Assembly (NCBI RefSeq): GCF_050003625.1
Contig: NC_134400.1
Coordinates: 64,232,241-64,296,240, forward strand
DNA from: Haematobia irritans
Taxonomy: Eukaryota; Arthropoda; Insecta; Diptera; Muscidae
Reading direction: 5' to 3'
DNA length: 64,000 nt
The translations under genes and the position numbers were made by a program. Under the pieces are notes generated by a model. It searched no databases and had not been told where the DNA came from. It saw only the letters and a program-made list of their open reading frames with translations. Shown here one piece after another: positions 43,408 through 54,905 of the stretch; the stretch's first letter is position 1; the number at the start of each line of letters is the position of its first letter.

Positions 43408-44491
43408 CTCGGGGTTTATTTCGAGGAACGAGAGTCCCCGGTGGCCATCTCGCTCCTGCGTGGGTTTCCCTTGTGGGAATTGCTACATTGTGGCGTTGTA
43501 GTATCCCGTTCGCCGCACTTGTAACAAAAATGTGATGGACGGTTTCAGGACAGTATATAAAACTATGGCCCATGTTGAGGCAATTCCAACATTTTATACG
43601 TGAATAATCATTTCTGTTGGTACTGCCTCGGTTGATCCTCAATGCCTCAATTTGCGGCTCGCTTTCGCCATACGATTCATCAGGAGGCTCTTCAATAGCA
43701 ACCTCGTTAACTTGCCGTTGTCGGTTAGTATTCTGAATAGTTAAAGATTTATTCTCCTTAAGAATTTTTTCCGCTCTACGAGCGATTTCGCGTAACTCAT
43801 CAACATCGCCGAAATTTCTCCTAAAAAGTATAAGTTTTAGGTCGCCATTAACATTTTCCCTCATAATTTCTACTAATGTACTATCTGACATTAGAAACCT
43901 AAGCCTCTGGTTCATTTGCATAATTGCCGTATGATAGTCATCGTATGACTCCTTGCTATGCTGGCGGCGAGTTGATATTTTGAGTCGGACCTCATTGTCA
44001 CTCTCAAGAGAGTCGAATTCCTTAATCAATGCGTTTTTGAGTTGGTCATATGTAGATCCGGGATGATGCTTAATGTACCTCCAGTACCATGACTCAGCCT
44101 TATTCGTCACGAAAATCTGAAAATTATCCATCAGATAGTCCAGGGAACAATGGGACCTATTTGCAAGTGTGGCGATTTTGAAAATGAAGTCCGACACACT
44201 GCCTTCACCACTGAAAGAAACATTCCAATCCTTCAACTTTATAGGCGAAGGATGCATAGTATTCAATTGATTTGGCTGGTTAGAAGCAGGTGTTAAATTA
44301 TTAGAGTGAAAAGGGGATGACCGATTACTGTCGCGTGGTTGACTCATGGATTCACGAAGTGATACTAATTCCCTCTGAAACTCTGCCTGGTTATTTGCCA
44401 CAGTCTGCTGAAGGCTAATGATCAAAGATTGCAAAGTACCCATGTCCATATTATCTCTATCAGTCCTCTCGATTAGCGGAGGAGGGTCCAT
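43334..44491 (-). CDS. Gypsy gag polyprotein
   Basis: A 385-residue open frame starting MDPPPLIERTDRDNMDMG. It has a coiled-coil-prone stretch, then the capsid-like block WNVSFSGEGSVSDFIFKIAT and ESWYWRYIKHHPGSTYDQLK, and one CCHC zinc knuckle CWNCLNMGHSFIYC (C-x2-C-x4-H-x4-C) that binds nucleic acid. The C-terminal tail after the knuckle overlaps the protease frame and may be read past a frameshift. It forms the particle shell of the retroelement. Confidence 0.85.
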   Translation of the reverse strand: MDPPPLIERTDRDNMDMGTLQSLIISLQQTVANNQAEFQRELVSLRESMSQPRDSNRSSPFHSNNLTPASNQPNQLNTMHPSPIKLKDWNVSFSGEGSVSDFIFKIATLANRSHCSLDYLMDNFQIFVTNKAESWYWRYIKHHPGSTYDQLKNALIKEFDSLESDNEVRLKISTRRQHSKESYDDYHTAIMQMNQRLRFLMSDSTLVEIMRENVNGDLKLILFRRNFGDVDELREIARRAEKILKENKSLTIQNTNRQRQVNEVAIEEPPDESYGESEPQIEALRINRGSTNRNDYSRIKCWNCLNMGHSFIYCPETVHHIFVTSAANGILQRHNVAIPTRETHAGARWPPGTLVPRNKPRVALEDRGEFSTGKFSSNSHNLNRL

Positions 44492-44530
44492 GGTGGAAAT
44501 TAATTGGTGATCAGTCGAGTTCTGGTCAGA

Positions 44531-44884
44531 ATTTGTGGGAACGAGTTGTGATGGCTCCGCTTTGGTGGCTTTACCCCTGCCGGCGATGCTATTCGCAGAG
44601 GCTGCAGCGGATAAATTTCTGTTAGCAACAATGTTACCTGATGACGCGGCAGCTGATAACCCCCTTTGGAACTCCCTTACTAGAACTATCTGACGTGGTT
44701 GAAGTATTTGAAGATGCTCTTAAAGCAGACGGATATGAGTTAGATCGCACTTTGGAACGGGTTTCCATTCCTCAAAATACCAAAGAAAAATTGTGCACTG
44801 AGTGCAGTTTGTTACATTTTACCAATACCAAATCCGCAAAATTTTATCAAATGTAGGAGTTATTTCAACTGAATCAGATGAATT
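44531..44884 (+). other. Unassigned segment with a short open frame
   Basis: An open frame at 44641-44856 reads LLELSDVVEVFEDALKADGY and DRTLERVSIPQ. It looks protein-like (regular acidic and hydrophobic spacing), but I recognise no family. It may be a host-gene scrap. Confidence 0.3.
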
Positions 44885-45672
44885 TTGGTCTTCCAAGAGG
44901 CTCCGGAGGTCAAATCTGGTGATCGGTTTATATGGGGGCTATATATAATTATGGACCGATATGGACAAATTTTTGCATGGTTGTTAGAGACCATATACTA
45001 ACACCATGTACCAAATTTCAGCCGGATCGGATGCAATTTGCTTCTCTTAGAGGCTCCGCAAGCTAAATCGGGGGATCGGTTTATATGGGGGCTATATATA
45101 ATTATAGACCGATGTGAACCAATTTTTGCACGGTTGTTAGAGACCATATACTAAATTTCAGCCTGATCGGATGAAATTTGCTTCTCTTAGAGGCTCCGCA
45201 AGCCAAATCGGGAGATCGGTTTATATGGGGGCTATATATAATTATGGACCGATATGGACCAATTTTTGAATGGTTGTTAGAGACCATATACTAACACCAT
45301 GTACCAAATTTCAGCCGGATCGGATGAAATTTGCTTCTCTTAGAGGCCTCGCAAGCCAAATTTGGGGGTCCGTTTATATGGGGGCTATACGTAAAAGTGG
45401 ACCGATATGGCCCATTTGCAATACCATCCGACCTACATCAATAACAACTACTTGTGCCAAGTTTCAAGTCGATATCTTGTTTCGTTCAGAAGTTAGCGTG
45501 ATTTTAACAGACGGACGGACGGACGGATGGACATGCTCAGATCGACTCAGAATTTCACCACGACCCAGAATATATATACTTTATGGGGTCTTAGTGCAAT
45601 ATTTCGATGTGTTACAAACGGAATGACAAAGTTAATATACCCCCCATCCTATGGTGGGGAGGGTATAAAAAT
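44885..45672. repeat. Interspersed repeat of about four 147-bp tandem monomers
   Basis: The monomer contains AGGCTCCGCAAGCCAAATC, GGTTTATATGGGGGCTATAT and ATATGGACCAATTTTTG. It repeats from 44885 to about 45390 with 5-15 percent divergence. The right end has GACGGACGGACGGA and a terminal hairpin near ACCCCCCATCCTATGGTGGG (45637-45662). The overall design, internal tandem monomers plus a terminal hairpin, is common in dispersed fly repeats. The unit at 3310-3530 and the element at 57150-57915 are related. Confidence 0.8.
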
Positions 45673-45955
45673 ATTAATGATTCACTTTGGATCCCTAAAT
45701 TTAGCCCTATTCAAAGACGAGATGTTGATATCGTTGTTGCACATATATCCCACCCATAGCCTGTGACAGATTAGTGCAAACATGTAAATCTGTCCCTTTT
45801 GACCACACTACAATCTATGAACCCCTCATACTTAGCATCCCTCAGAGAGAAAATAGATCTACAGATTCATTTCAATGTCACAAAAATTCATCTTGTATAT
45901 TTTAGGTAGATATTAGATACAGTTTTCCGAATAACTTAAGTCTATTGGTAACATA
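45673..45955 (+). other. Unassigned segment
   Basis: An open stretch reads KSVPFDHTTIYEPLILSIPQ and ENRSTDSFQCH (about 45765-45905). No family is recognised. Confidence 0.3.
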
Positions 45956-47250
45956 AAGGGTGATACGGTCAAAATTTGGTCAATATAAACTTGACGTATT
46001 TCTTTCAATTTTGCATTTAAAAAACCTGAACACCCCTCATTTTGAAGGTGTGTGTGTAGAATGTTGCTCCTATTTTGATTTTGGAATTCACTCTTCAGTT
46101 GTCAAAATGCCGTCCAAGCAAGAAGAGCAGCGTATCAAAATTTGCTCGCGCATCGCGAAAATCCGAGCTACTAGCACGCAAAGCTGGCAAAATCGCTAGA
46201 AGTTGCCAAATCAACCGTTACAAATGTAATTAAAGTGTTTGGGGAACGTTTGTCGACAGCCAGGAAGTCTGGATCGGGGGGAAATCGAAAACCGGAAGCC
46301 GCTGAGACGACAAAGAGAGTTGCCGGTAGTTTCAAGCGAAACACTAACCTCTCTCTCCGAGATGCCGCAAATAAGCTGGGTGTATCGTCTACAACCGTGC
46401 ATCGAGCCAAAAAACGAGCAGGACTATCGACTTACAAGAAGGTAGTGACTCCAAATCGCGATGATAAACAAAATACGACGGCCAAAGCGCGATCCCGGAG
46501 GCTGTACACGACGATGCTGACGAAGTTTGACTGCGTGGTAATGGACGACGAAACCTACGTCAAAGCCGACTACAAGCAGCTTCCGGGACAGGAGTTTTAT
46601 ACGGCAAAAGGAAGGGTAAATGTAGCAGATATTTTCAAACACATAAAACTGTCAAAGTTCACAAAGAAATATCTGGTTTGGCAAGTCATCTGTACCAGTG
46701 GCTTGAAAAGCAGCATTTTCATAGCTTCCGGGACTGTCAACCAAGAAATTTACGTGAAAGAGTGTTTGAATAAACGTCTGCTGCCTTTCCTGAAGAAACA
46801 CGGTTGTTCCGTACAGTTTTGGCCGGATTTGGCATCTTGCCATTACGGTAAAAAGGCCATGGAGTGGTACGCCGCCAACAACGTGCAGGTGGTTCTCAAG
46901 ACAAGAACCCTCCCAACACGCCAGAGCTCCGCCCAATTGAGAAATACTGGGCTATTGTCAAGCGGAACCTAAAGAAGACCAAAAAAACTGCTAAAGACGA
47001 GCAGCAGTTCAAGGCAACTGGCTTTCTGCGGCGAAGAAGGTGGACAAGGTGGCTGTACAAAATCTGATGGCAGGTGTCAAGCGTGAGGCCCGGCAATGCG
47101 GATTTGGAAAAGCGAAAGCCTAACTGAATATTTTTCCTGAATTTTATACTAATTGAACTTGAAAAAGAAATTCAATTTGATTTTTTAAATAAACGATTTC
47201 ACCGATTTACACGCGTTTTCCCTTGACCAAATTTTGACCGTATCACCCTT
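45956..47250 (+). mobile_element. Tc1/mariner-type element with DD37E-like transposase
   Basis: The inverted termini are AAGGGTGATACGGTCAAAAT and the mirrored TTGACCGTATCACCCTT, with TA on both sides (45954-45955 and 47251-47252). Length is 1,295 bp. It carries one transposase gene on the plus strand and interrupts a LOA LINE copy that continues at 47253. Nearly complete, with two or three frameshifts. Confidence 0.92.
46107..47125 (+). pseudogene. Tc1-like transposase, probable DD37E triad
   Basis: It starts MPSKQEEQRIKICSRIAKI. Two helix-turn-helix units (VAKSTVTNVIKVFGE, LGVSSTTVHRAKKRAG) bind the termini. Catalytic residues: Asp in CVVMDDETYVKAD, Asp in QFWPDLASCHYGKKAM, and Glu in LRPIEKYWAIVKRN. 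Counting residues across one frameshift near 46905 gives 37 between the last two, which fits the ITmD37E group. Further frameshifts lie near 46165 and 47030. Confidence 0.8.
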
Positions 47251-47744
47251 TATTGCACATTGAAGGAAGCAGAAACAAGTTGAGCTCGTTTTTAGCAATT
47301 ATACAGGCTCGATTTACATCATTACCAGTATACTGCAATAGTTTTAACCCCGGAGTACTTAATTCGCATATTTTGTTTCTATAAACATATGGTTTCTGAA
47401 TAAGAAATATATCTATGTCCCCTTTCATCTGAACTTTTAAAGCAGCACATGCAGCCTTACAATGGTGAAGATTTATCTGGAGGACCCGTAGGACCATCGA
47501 GATTTTCAACAACCGTCACATCAGCCGTTTCAATCGAGTCATCAAGAATGTCCTCTTCAGAGATCTCGCAATAACCATAGCTTTAACTTTGGTGAGTTTT
47601 GAGGCAGCAGAAACCTCCTTTCGCATACGGTGTCTATCCATGTCTGCGTCTTTGGTATCTCCCTCGAATTCGCAAGAGGATCCGCTTATTTCTGATTCAG
47701 ACAGAGGCTTGTCCATTTCCGAATCCTTTAGCTGATCGTTTTTA

Positions 47745-48985
47745 ACAGGTTGGCTGATAAGTCCCCGGTCTACCAAAGAAAAACACATTTGTTTTGCCAA
47801 AATTCAAAATAAAAACGACCTTCCAATTTTTTGATACCATTTTGGTAGTACTCCTTCGGTTTTGCCTCAAAATAGGCCTCAGTTTCGGCGATCACCTCTT
47901 CATTGCAGCCAAATTTTTTCCCTGCGAGCATCTTTTTGAGGTCTGAGAACAAGAAAAAGTCGCTGGGGCCAGATCTGGAGAATACGGTGGGTGGGGAGCA
48001 ATTCGAAGCCCAATTCATGAATTTTTGCCATCGTTCTCAATGACTTGTGGCACGGTGCGTTGTCTTGGTGGAACAACACTTTTTTCTTCATATGGGGCCG
48101 TTTTGCCACGATTTCGACCTTCAAACGCTCCAATAACGCCATATAATAGTCACTGTTGATGGTTTTTCCCTTCTCAAGATAATCGATAAAAATTATTCCA
48201 TGCGCATCCCAAAAAACAGAGGCCATTACTTTGCCAGCGGGCTTTTGAGTCTTTCCACGCTTCGGAGACGGTTCACCGGTCGCTGTCCACTCAGCCGACT
48301 GTCAATGGACTCAGGAGTCTAGTGATGGAGCCATTGCCACATATCGACGGAAAACTCGGGGTGTATTACGAGTTAACAGCTGCAAACACCGCTCAGAATC
48401 ATCAACACGGTGTTGTTTTTGGTCAAATGTGAGCACGCGCGGCACCCATTTTCCACAGAGCTTCCGCATATCCAAATATTGATGAATGATATGACCAACA
48501 CGTTCCTTTGATATCTTTAAGGCCTCTGCTATCTCGATCAACTTCATTTTACGGTCATTCAAAATCATTTTGTGGATTTTTTTGATGTTTTCGTCGATAA
48601 CCCCCTCTTTCGGGCGTCCACTGCGTTCACCGTCCTCCGTGCTCATTTCACCACGCTTGAATTTTGCATACCAATCAATTATTGTTGATTTCCCTGGGGC
48701 AGAGTCCGGAAACTCATTATCAAGCCAAGTTTTTGCTTCCACCGTATTTTTCCCCTTCAGAAAACAGTATTTTATCAAAACACGAAATTCCTTTTTTCCA
48801 TTTTTTTCACAATAACAAAAGTTGCTTCACAAAAGACGATCTATCTCACAAACTAATTGACTTACAGACGTCAAATTTTGACACGAATCATTTGAAGGTT
48901 GGTACTATATAATGTATATAATATATGCATTTAATACTAGCGACGCCATCTATGTGTCAGACCGGGGACTTATCAGCCAACCTGT
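47745..48985 (-). mobile_element. Mariner, irritans subfamily (Himar1-like), copy 2
   Basis: Termini are ACAGGTTGGCTGATAAGTCC and the inverse ending CAGCCAACCTGT, flanked by TA on both sides (47743-47744 and 48986-48987). The 1,241-bp length is close to full. All three catalytic regions are present in separate frames: the DETW region is damaged near 48330, HQDNAPCHKSLRTMAKIHEL is at about 48020, and PSDFFLFSDLKKMLAGKKFG at about 47945. At least three indels make it non-functional. It is inserted in ORF1 of the LOA LINE. Confidence 0.92.
47900..48778 (-). pseudogene. Mariner transposase, frameshifted
   Basis: Readable from IKYCFLKGKNTVEAKTWLDN through KKIHKMILNDRKMKLIEIAE and VGHIIHQYLDMRKLCGKWVP. 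After a break near 48320 it continues ASVFWDAHGIIFIDYLEKGK and KVLFHQDNAPCH, and after another break near 47990, DFFLFSDLKKMLAGKK. The same protein family as the copy at 16413-16973. Confidence 0.9.
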
Positions 48986-49936
48986 TATATACCTTCATTT
49001 GGATATAATGGAAGCCATAACATACACGGCCCTGGGACTTTGCTAGATGTGGCAAAATCTGAGTGTTCAATATAACACTGCATGCCGTCTTGGTCCATCC
49101 TCTTCATCCAAACGGCCAACCTTCCAATCAGCTGTTGGAAGATCTGTATTGCATTGTTTCAGTCTATTTAAAATAGATTCAGGGTCAGGAGGGTTTGCAG
49201 GTATCCACGCATGTGCTCTTGGTCTAACCGGTATGTCTTTCTTCTCGACACTCTAGAGCAGCTCCTTCCCAAACTTCACCAATTAGTATCAAAGTAGCTT
49301 TAAAACCTTCTATAACCTCTGGTCCTCAAAAGCGACTAGCTTAAATCGTCCTTGATACAAACCAGCCTCTTGGTGTCGAGGATCTAGGCTGGGAAACTTT
49401 TCCAGCACCTGTGAGTAGACGCCAGACAAAGCATTCTCAATTTCATCCGATGTTTGCTTTGGAACCATACCGTCCAATACTCCTTTATTAATGATAGCCA
49501 TCACAAGGCTGTCTTTTAGCAACTGAGGCATACGATCCCTTTTTCCAGCTTCAAAAATTCCTTGAACCCATTTTAAGGAATTGCTTTGTTTAGCCGACAA
49601 CGTGCTTGGGTCGACTGATCCTAATTTCTTTAGGACAAACAAAGCATTTATGCGTTCCTTGATTCTCTTTCGTGAGGAATTACCTCCTTTTGATGTCGTT
49701 ACCTTAGAAAAGGTTCGACTTGTCAAAGTGTCTCCACCTATCGACCCGTCTACAGGTCGACTAATTGGCCTAACTCTTGGTCATTGCCCAAATTTATAAC
49801 TCCAGTCGATACCCTCCACTGGGCCCTGAAGTTAGCGACTCAGTGGATGACTTTGAATTTCGCTACATGGTGGCTTAATATCCCATCACACTTGAAATTC
49901 GTACTAGGTACTTATTACGATGAGTTAATCCGCTAA

Positions 49937-50869
49937 TAATAAAAATAAATTTTGCAATTTTAAGCAATGAGAGTAATGTTCTCTCTTGCTAGGTTTTACT
50001 AATAATTTTTACTATAAAAGTACGCGAACTAAATAAACATGCTATCATATGAAAGAGGAGGTAAAAATAATTTTTGTTGTCACACAAAATCCGGATAGAA
50101 AATCATCTTGACAAATGAGGCTCATTTCCAACTCGCCGTCTATGTCAAAATGCAAAATTGTTTTATCTGATGGTCCTCCATTCTCAACGTACGACTGTTT
50201 GGTTAGTGGTCTTGCGGAGTTACTCGTGTCAAATTAAATTGTATCACCAGTTAAGTTTATTTTTAATAATTTGTGCCACACAAGCAACCAAACCGTTGTT
50301 ATTTTGCAAGAAACGTTTCCGGGCCGGGAAAGGGTTTCTTGCAAATTAAATTAGTCGGACCATGTGAAAGAACGTCACCAACCCAGCATCGATAAACACC
50401 TCAACGATAGAATACGTGAAACTATCGACGCAAAAGGGCTACCTACTTTTGGATTACATTGTTTTTCATTATCAACTGCATACTTTCTGCTTTATTATGA
50501 AATGGACATACGAATATTTATCTCAAAAAAATATATTTTTTCGGAAATTCCTGCTCGTATTAGAAAATCCGTTTCAAATATATAGTCTTTCTAGAATATC
50601 TTCATCGAGTTTGGTTTGCACGTGAAATGAAAAAGGGTCTTTATAGAACGGCAATATATATTTATGCTAACCACATTTTCATAAAGGTTTGGTGTATAAA
50701 ATTCTCTCTGTAAAACCCTCGATCTCCGTGTGGGTCAATTATTAAATAGAGCGACTTGTTCCCAAATGTTTTTAATTGTTAAAGTTATTTAATGTGTACC
50801 ATTTGACTATTTTTGGCTTACTGCAACAGTAATTCTACTTTCAAATAGACTGAAGTGAATTTATAATTT
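49937..50869. other. Intergenic stretch, nothing recognised
   Basis: Mixed-composition sequence with short open frames but no motif I can name. A GC-richer island lies near 50300-50400. Confidence 0.45.
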
Positions 50870-51055
50870 TTTTCGGACCAGCAGAAAATTTCAGCAAACT
50901 ACTGACTTTTCAGCAGTATGTCTACCGTTCCAAAATAACAGATTTTTGCTGCTAAAACAGCAGTATTTTGTTTGCTGAAAAACAGCAGACAGCGTTTGCT
51001 ATTTTTTTGTTTGCTGACAGCATCTGCTATTAACAGCAGTCTTTTTTCTACGAGT
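50870..51055. repeat. CAGCAG-rich dispersed repeat
   Basis: Repeated phrases such as TGCTGCTAAAACAGCAG and TTTGCTGAAAAACAGCAG give many short inverted repeats. It ends just before the tandem unit at 51056. Confidence 0.6.
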
Positions 51056-51580
51056 GTATGTTGTTTACATACCGCTTCATTAAAAAAGCCCACAAGATTT
51101 TCAATATAGGTATTAAAGCGCTCACTCCATAGTACCGGGCAAATGTTCTGGATTTTCTACATCCTTTCAAATAAAATGTTACAAGTTTTGATACAATTAA
51201 TGTATATGAACTCACTATAGCCTCTTGTAACGGGCTCAGTAGATTCACAATATTAGGAATATAACAAGCCTCATTTTGTGTTGTAGCATCAGTCAACAAT
51301 TTGAAGAGGCGGCATTGAAATGCCTGATACACTGTCCTTAGGAGTCTGGTAACCATTTTTGGATTGCCTTGTTTATATGTTATTTACATACGGCTTCATT
51401 AAAAATGCCCACAATATTTTCAATATAGGGATTTAATACCCTCCACTCCTCACTCCATAGTACCGGGCAAAATGTTCTAGATTTTCTACATTCTTTCAAA
51501 CAAAATGTTAAAATTTTTGATACAATTAATGTATATGAACTCACTATATCCTCTTGTACCGGGCTCAGTGGATTCACAAT
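51056..51580. repeat. Tandem repeat, about 320-bp unit, first part
   Basis: Segment A (TTACATACGGCTTCATTAAA...GTGGATTCACAATATT) and segment B (AGGAATATAACAAGCCTCAT...GGATTGCCTTGTTTATATG) alternate: A 51056-51250, B 51251-51375, A 51376-51580. The array resumes at 54582 (B, then A to 54905), with a partial A at 55524-55605. A LINE and another repeat are inserted between the two parts. Confidence 0.75.
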
Positions 51581-51624
51581 ATTTTTTTCTTTCATTTCAT
51601 TTATTGAATGGTATTTCCAGTAGA

Positions 51625-52105
51625 GGTGTGCGCGTGACTGAAATTTCACTCACACTCACGCACATTCACGAAGCAAAATGTTTATTCACGCACGCTCACG
51701 CACGAAACGTGTGGTAGCCAATCCCACTCACCCACATTCACGAAATGAAAACGAGTACTCACGCACGAACTAATTTTAAAGACTCACGCACGATTCACTA
51801 CAATTCACGTGATTCACGAGACATTTTCCAAACGGAAATCAGCAAAGGTAACAAATTTCAAAAGTAGAATATTGTTCGAGACCTAAATTAATTTGATTTA
51901 AAATACGAGTATGAATTAAATCTTGATTTTTTCGTGAGCGTGATTTTGCAGAAATTTTATTCACGCACATTCACGAAATGATTTTATTTTTCACGCACGT
52001 TCGCGCACGACATATTTATTTTAGTTCCGTTCACGCACATTCACGAGAGTTGCTTTCGATTTTGTTCACGACTCACGTGAATCACGCGTGTCACGAGAAT
52101 TTCGT
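51625..52105. repeat. Repeat built from ATTCACGCACGTTCACG-like units
   Basis: Short imperfect units of CACTCACGCACATTCACGAA and variants fill both ends, with a unique middle (51830-51945). The outer ends (GAGGTGTGCGCGTGACTG and CACGCGTGTCACGAGAATTT) are loosely inverted, suggesting a foldback-type or terminal-repeat element. Confidence 0.65.
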
Positions 52106-54581
52106 GGTTGAGTAATATTCCCAGGTATTCCTCTTGAATCGTTGTGAATTGGTTATTAATTGCAGCTCATTAAGGAGATGATTCCAAAGACGGATCGTGC
52201 TGATAAAAAATGTGACGACGGTGTGCGATTTGTATAATGTTTTCCTAGATGATCGGGCGAAGATCTAGTTGGCATATAGATATGAAGGTTTACTGGTGTG
52301 AATTATTTTATGTAACAATACTAATGATTTGCAAGTATCTTCCCAGTGGTAACTTCAGTATTAGTAATGAGTATTGTGAGACTCTGTAAAATCGTGTTAA
52401 ACCAAAAGCATATCGTACTGCATTGTTAAAAGTAGTTTGAAGTTTTCTTTTGTCAATTGTATTTAAATCAGAGAATACTTCAGAAGCATACCGTAATGTA
52501 GGTAATATGTAGCTTTTTACATTTGGGTAGTCCACAGATTTCTTAGCATTGAATATACTTTTCCACAGGCCGAAGAAATATGGTCAGATCAGGTAAGATT
52601 CTTATTAAAGATTACCCCAAGATTCTTTGCTTTATCCACAATTTCAATTTGTGTGGATCCTAGGTAAATGTTGACGTTATCACCTATGTCAACATTTTTG
52701 TTGCGGAGGTCCAATTCAGTATTTGTTGCAGGTCTGCGTTAAGATTCGATACACAAGTCGCTATGGAATTCAGTTTGCATGAGGAGTAAAGCTGTACGTT
52801 ATCAGCGTACATCTGAATATGATTATTCTTAATTTGGTCAGGTAGATCATTCGAATGTATTTAGTAGAAGAGGGGTCCAAGGATTGATCCTTGCGGTACC
52901 CCTCTTGGCAGTGGAAGGAGAAAAGAGTTGTTAGTTCCATCCGTTGTGTATTGCGATAGTTGTGAAAGATATGATATCAGTAAACGTGTTGCCGTTTACT
53001 GATATCATATCATACCAATTGTCAAGACCTGCCCGAATTGTCTCTACCACATAAGTAAGCGGAGTAATGCAGCTATGGTGTGGTCTAAACCCAGATTGTC
53101 GTGAAGTTAGTAAATTATTTGCAGTAACATAGCTCTGTAGCTGGTTGTGAATAATCCTCTCGAAGACTTTAGATAGGTAGGGCAGTATAGCTATAGGACG
53201 AAATTCTCCATTACCCTTTGGTATTTGGAGTAGTTTTGCGATTTTCCACCTAGAAGAAAAACTGCTGGTCATTATGGCTGTATTGAAAACATGTGTAATG
53301 TACAACAGAATATGTGGCAGGGTAATTCTAACAAATTTTGGATGAATGTCATCATATCCAACGGCATTCGAAGTCACTGACATTACGGCTTTATAGACCT
53401 CTGCTTGTGTTACGAGGTTGAAAGCAAGACCAAATTCAGGCTCCGGCATAGTGCTATGCTCCAAGGGTATTTCTCGATTCACGATGGTTGTTGGTGTACT
53501 GACAAATTTCAAGTTAAGGTCGACATTTGCTGCATGCTTTTCATGTTTTAGTAGGCCGATTTTCCGAATCTCTTTCCATTTTTGTTTGTTACTGATAGCA
53601 TTACCAAATTTGTTTTCATAGTACGCTAGTTTTTCTTGGCGTATTTTATTTGTTACAGCACGTCGAGCAGATTTAAATGCCTCATGATAAGACGGGATTT
53701 TATATCGCTTCCACAGTTTGTAAGCTAACTCACGATTTGTGATTAGCGATTTGATATCTCTGTTAAACAAAGGCTTCGAGTCAATTTTATTAAGTTTGCG
53801 TTTAACTTTATCATACAGAAATTTGACATTGGTGGTTAGTAAATCAAGTTTTCCATCCAGTGTTGTGATGGAATAAATTTCATTCCAGTCTATTGTATAT
53901 AAGTCATGTTCCAGGTCTGTATAGGTAAATGTATCATGGCACCTAGAATTTCTAGAGATTTGCCAGTTATATGACAGAAATATTATATCATGTTTGGAAA
54001 ATGCCGAACCACACAATTGTTCATATTTCAGTACATCGCTCAAGTAGTTAACAAAGAAGATGCCAATTAGTGTATTGATTGATGATGAATAATGAGTGGG
54101 TATGGTTTTATTCACTGGTGTTAGGTTTATTGCCTGCATATTACCGAGAATGTTTGTTTGCCCTAGTAAGTTGCTATTAAAATCGCCTGCTATTACTATG
54201 TCATTGTACGAAATACTAATTTGTTCAAGAAGACTTGTCAGTGGTTGAAGGTCAATTCTACGGTTTGGACGGTAGACACATCCTAACACTATTTCACTAA
54301 CAGCACCCTGATATTTAACAAATAAATACTCCATACAATGGTCGGGAATTTCAGATCGGCATATTAATTTTGACTTTCTTTGACATAGTATATAGCAGCT
54401 CCACCAGCATGGGATGGTCTGTCTGATCTATACAGTTTGTACCCAGTTATGTTGTAAACAGTGTGAGGTACATCTTTACGAAACCAGATTTCAGATTTAA
54501 AACCTTTGGTCACTTTGGCAAGTAATCTTAGAACGGAAAAGTTCCCGTTTCTTCTCCTTGGACTATTACTTGTTAAACTAT
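52106..54581 (-). mobile_element. Jockey-type LINE relic
   Basis: Minus strand, starting near 54577 (NSPRRRNGNFSVLRL). It includes endonuclease pieces at 54364-54560 and 53900-54334, RT at 52931-53850 and the RT C-terminus at 52110-52900. It is inserted into, or beside, the 320-bp tandem array. Frameshifts separate the parts and the endonuclease start is internally deleted. Confidence 0.8.
52308..54334 (-). pseudogene. Jockey-type LINE ORF2 (endonuclease and RT), broken
   Basis: Endonuclease: VIAGDFNSNLLG, THYSSSINTLIGIFFVNYLS and SKHDIIFLSYN. RT: SVTSNAVGYDDIHPKFVRIT, WKIAKLLQIPKGNGEFRPIA, LTSRQSGFRPHHSCITPL, then after a break PRGVPQGSILGPLFY and IQMYADNVQLYSS. The catalytic YADD reads YADN, so the enzyme would be dead even without frameshifts. 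The C-terminal connector (ILPTLRYASEVFSDLNTIDK) is at 52308-52535. Confidence 0.8.
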
Positions 54582-54905
54582 TAGGAATATAACTAGCCTC
54601 ATTTTGTGATGTAGCATCAGTCAACAATTTGAATAGGCGGCATTGAAATGTCTGATACACTGTCTTTAGGAGTCTTGTAACCATTTTTTGGGTTGCCTTG
54701 TTTATATATGTTATTTACATACGGCTTCATTAAAAATGCCCACAAGATTTTCAATATAGGGTATTAAAGCACTCACTCCATAGTACCGGACAAAATGTTC
54801 TAGATTTTATAATCCTTTCAAATAAAATGTTAAAATTTTTGATACAATTAATGTATATGAACTCACTATAACCTCTTGTACCGGGCTCAGTGGATTCACA
54901 AATCA
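54582..54905. repeat. Tandem repeat, about 320-bp unit, second part
   Basis: Segment B at 54582-54705 and segment A at 54706-54905 match the units at 51056-51580 with a few percent divergence. The sequence joins at 54906 to a transposase relic. Confidence 0.75.

Larger units (their letters stand above)
47253..49936 (-). mobile_element. LOA LINE copy (5' half), interrupted by a mariner
   Basis: Minus strand, close to the element at 35590-40352. The ORF1 start region is at 48986-49860 and the ORF1 end plus the ORF2 start is at 47253-47742. ORF2 begins MVLRVLQINLHHCKAACAAL and stops after LLPSMCN at the border with the DD37E element. The 5' end at about 49936 is almost as far upstream as in the other copy. 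The 3' part is missing, which is unusual for LINE truncation and suggests later deletion. Frameshifts and stops are frequent. Confidence 0.85.

Noticed and set aside
44885..45390. Four similar 147-bp units, possibly a gene with repeats
   Set aside because: All frames are closed by stops, and the units match a dispersed repeat elsewhere (3310-3530).
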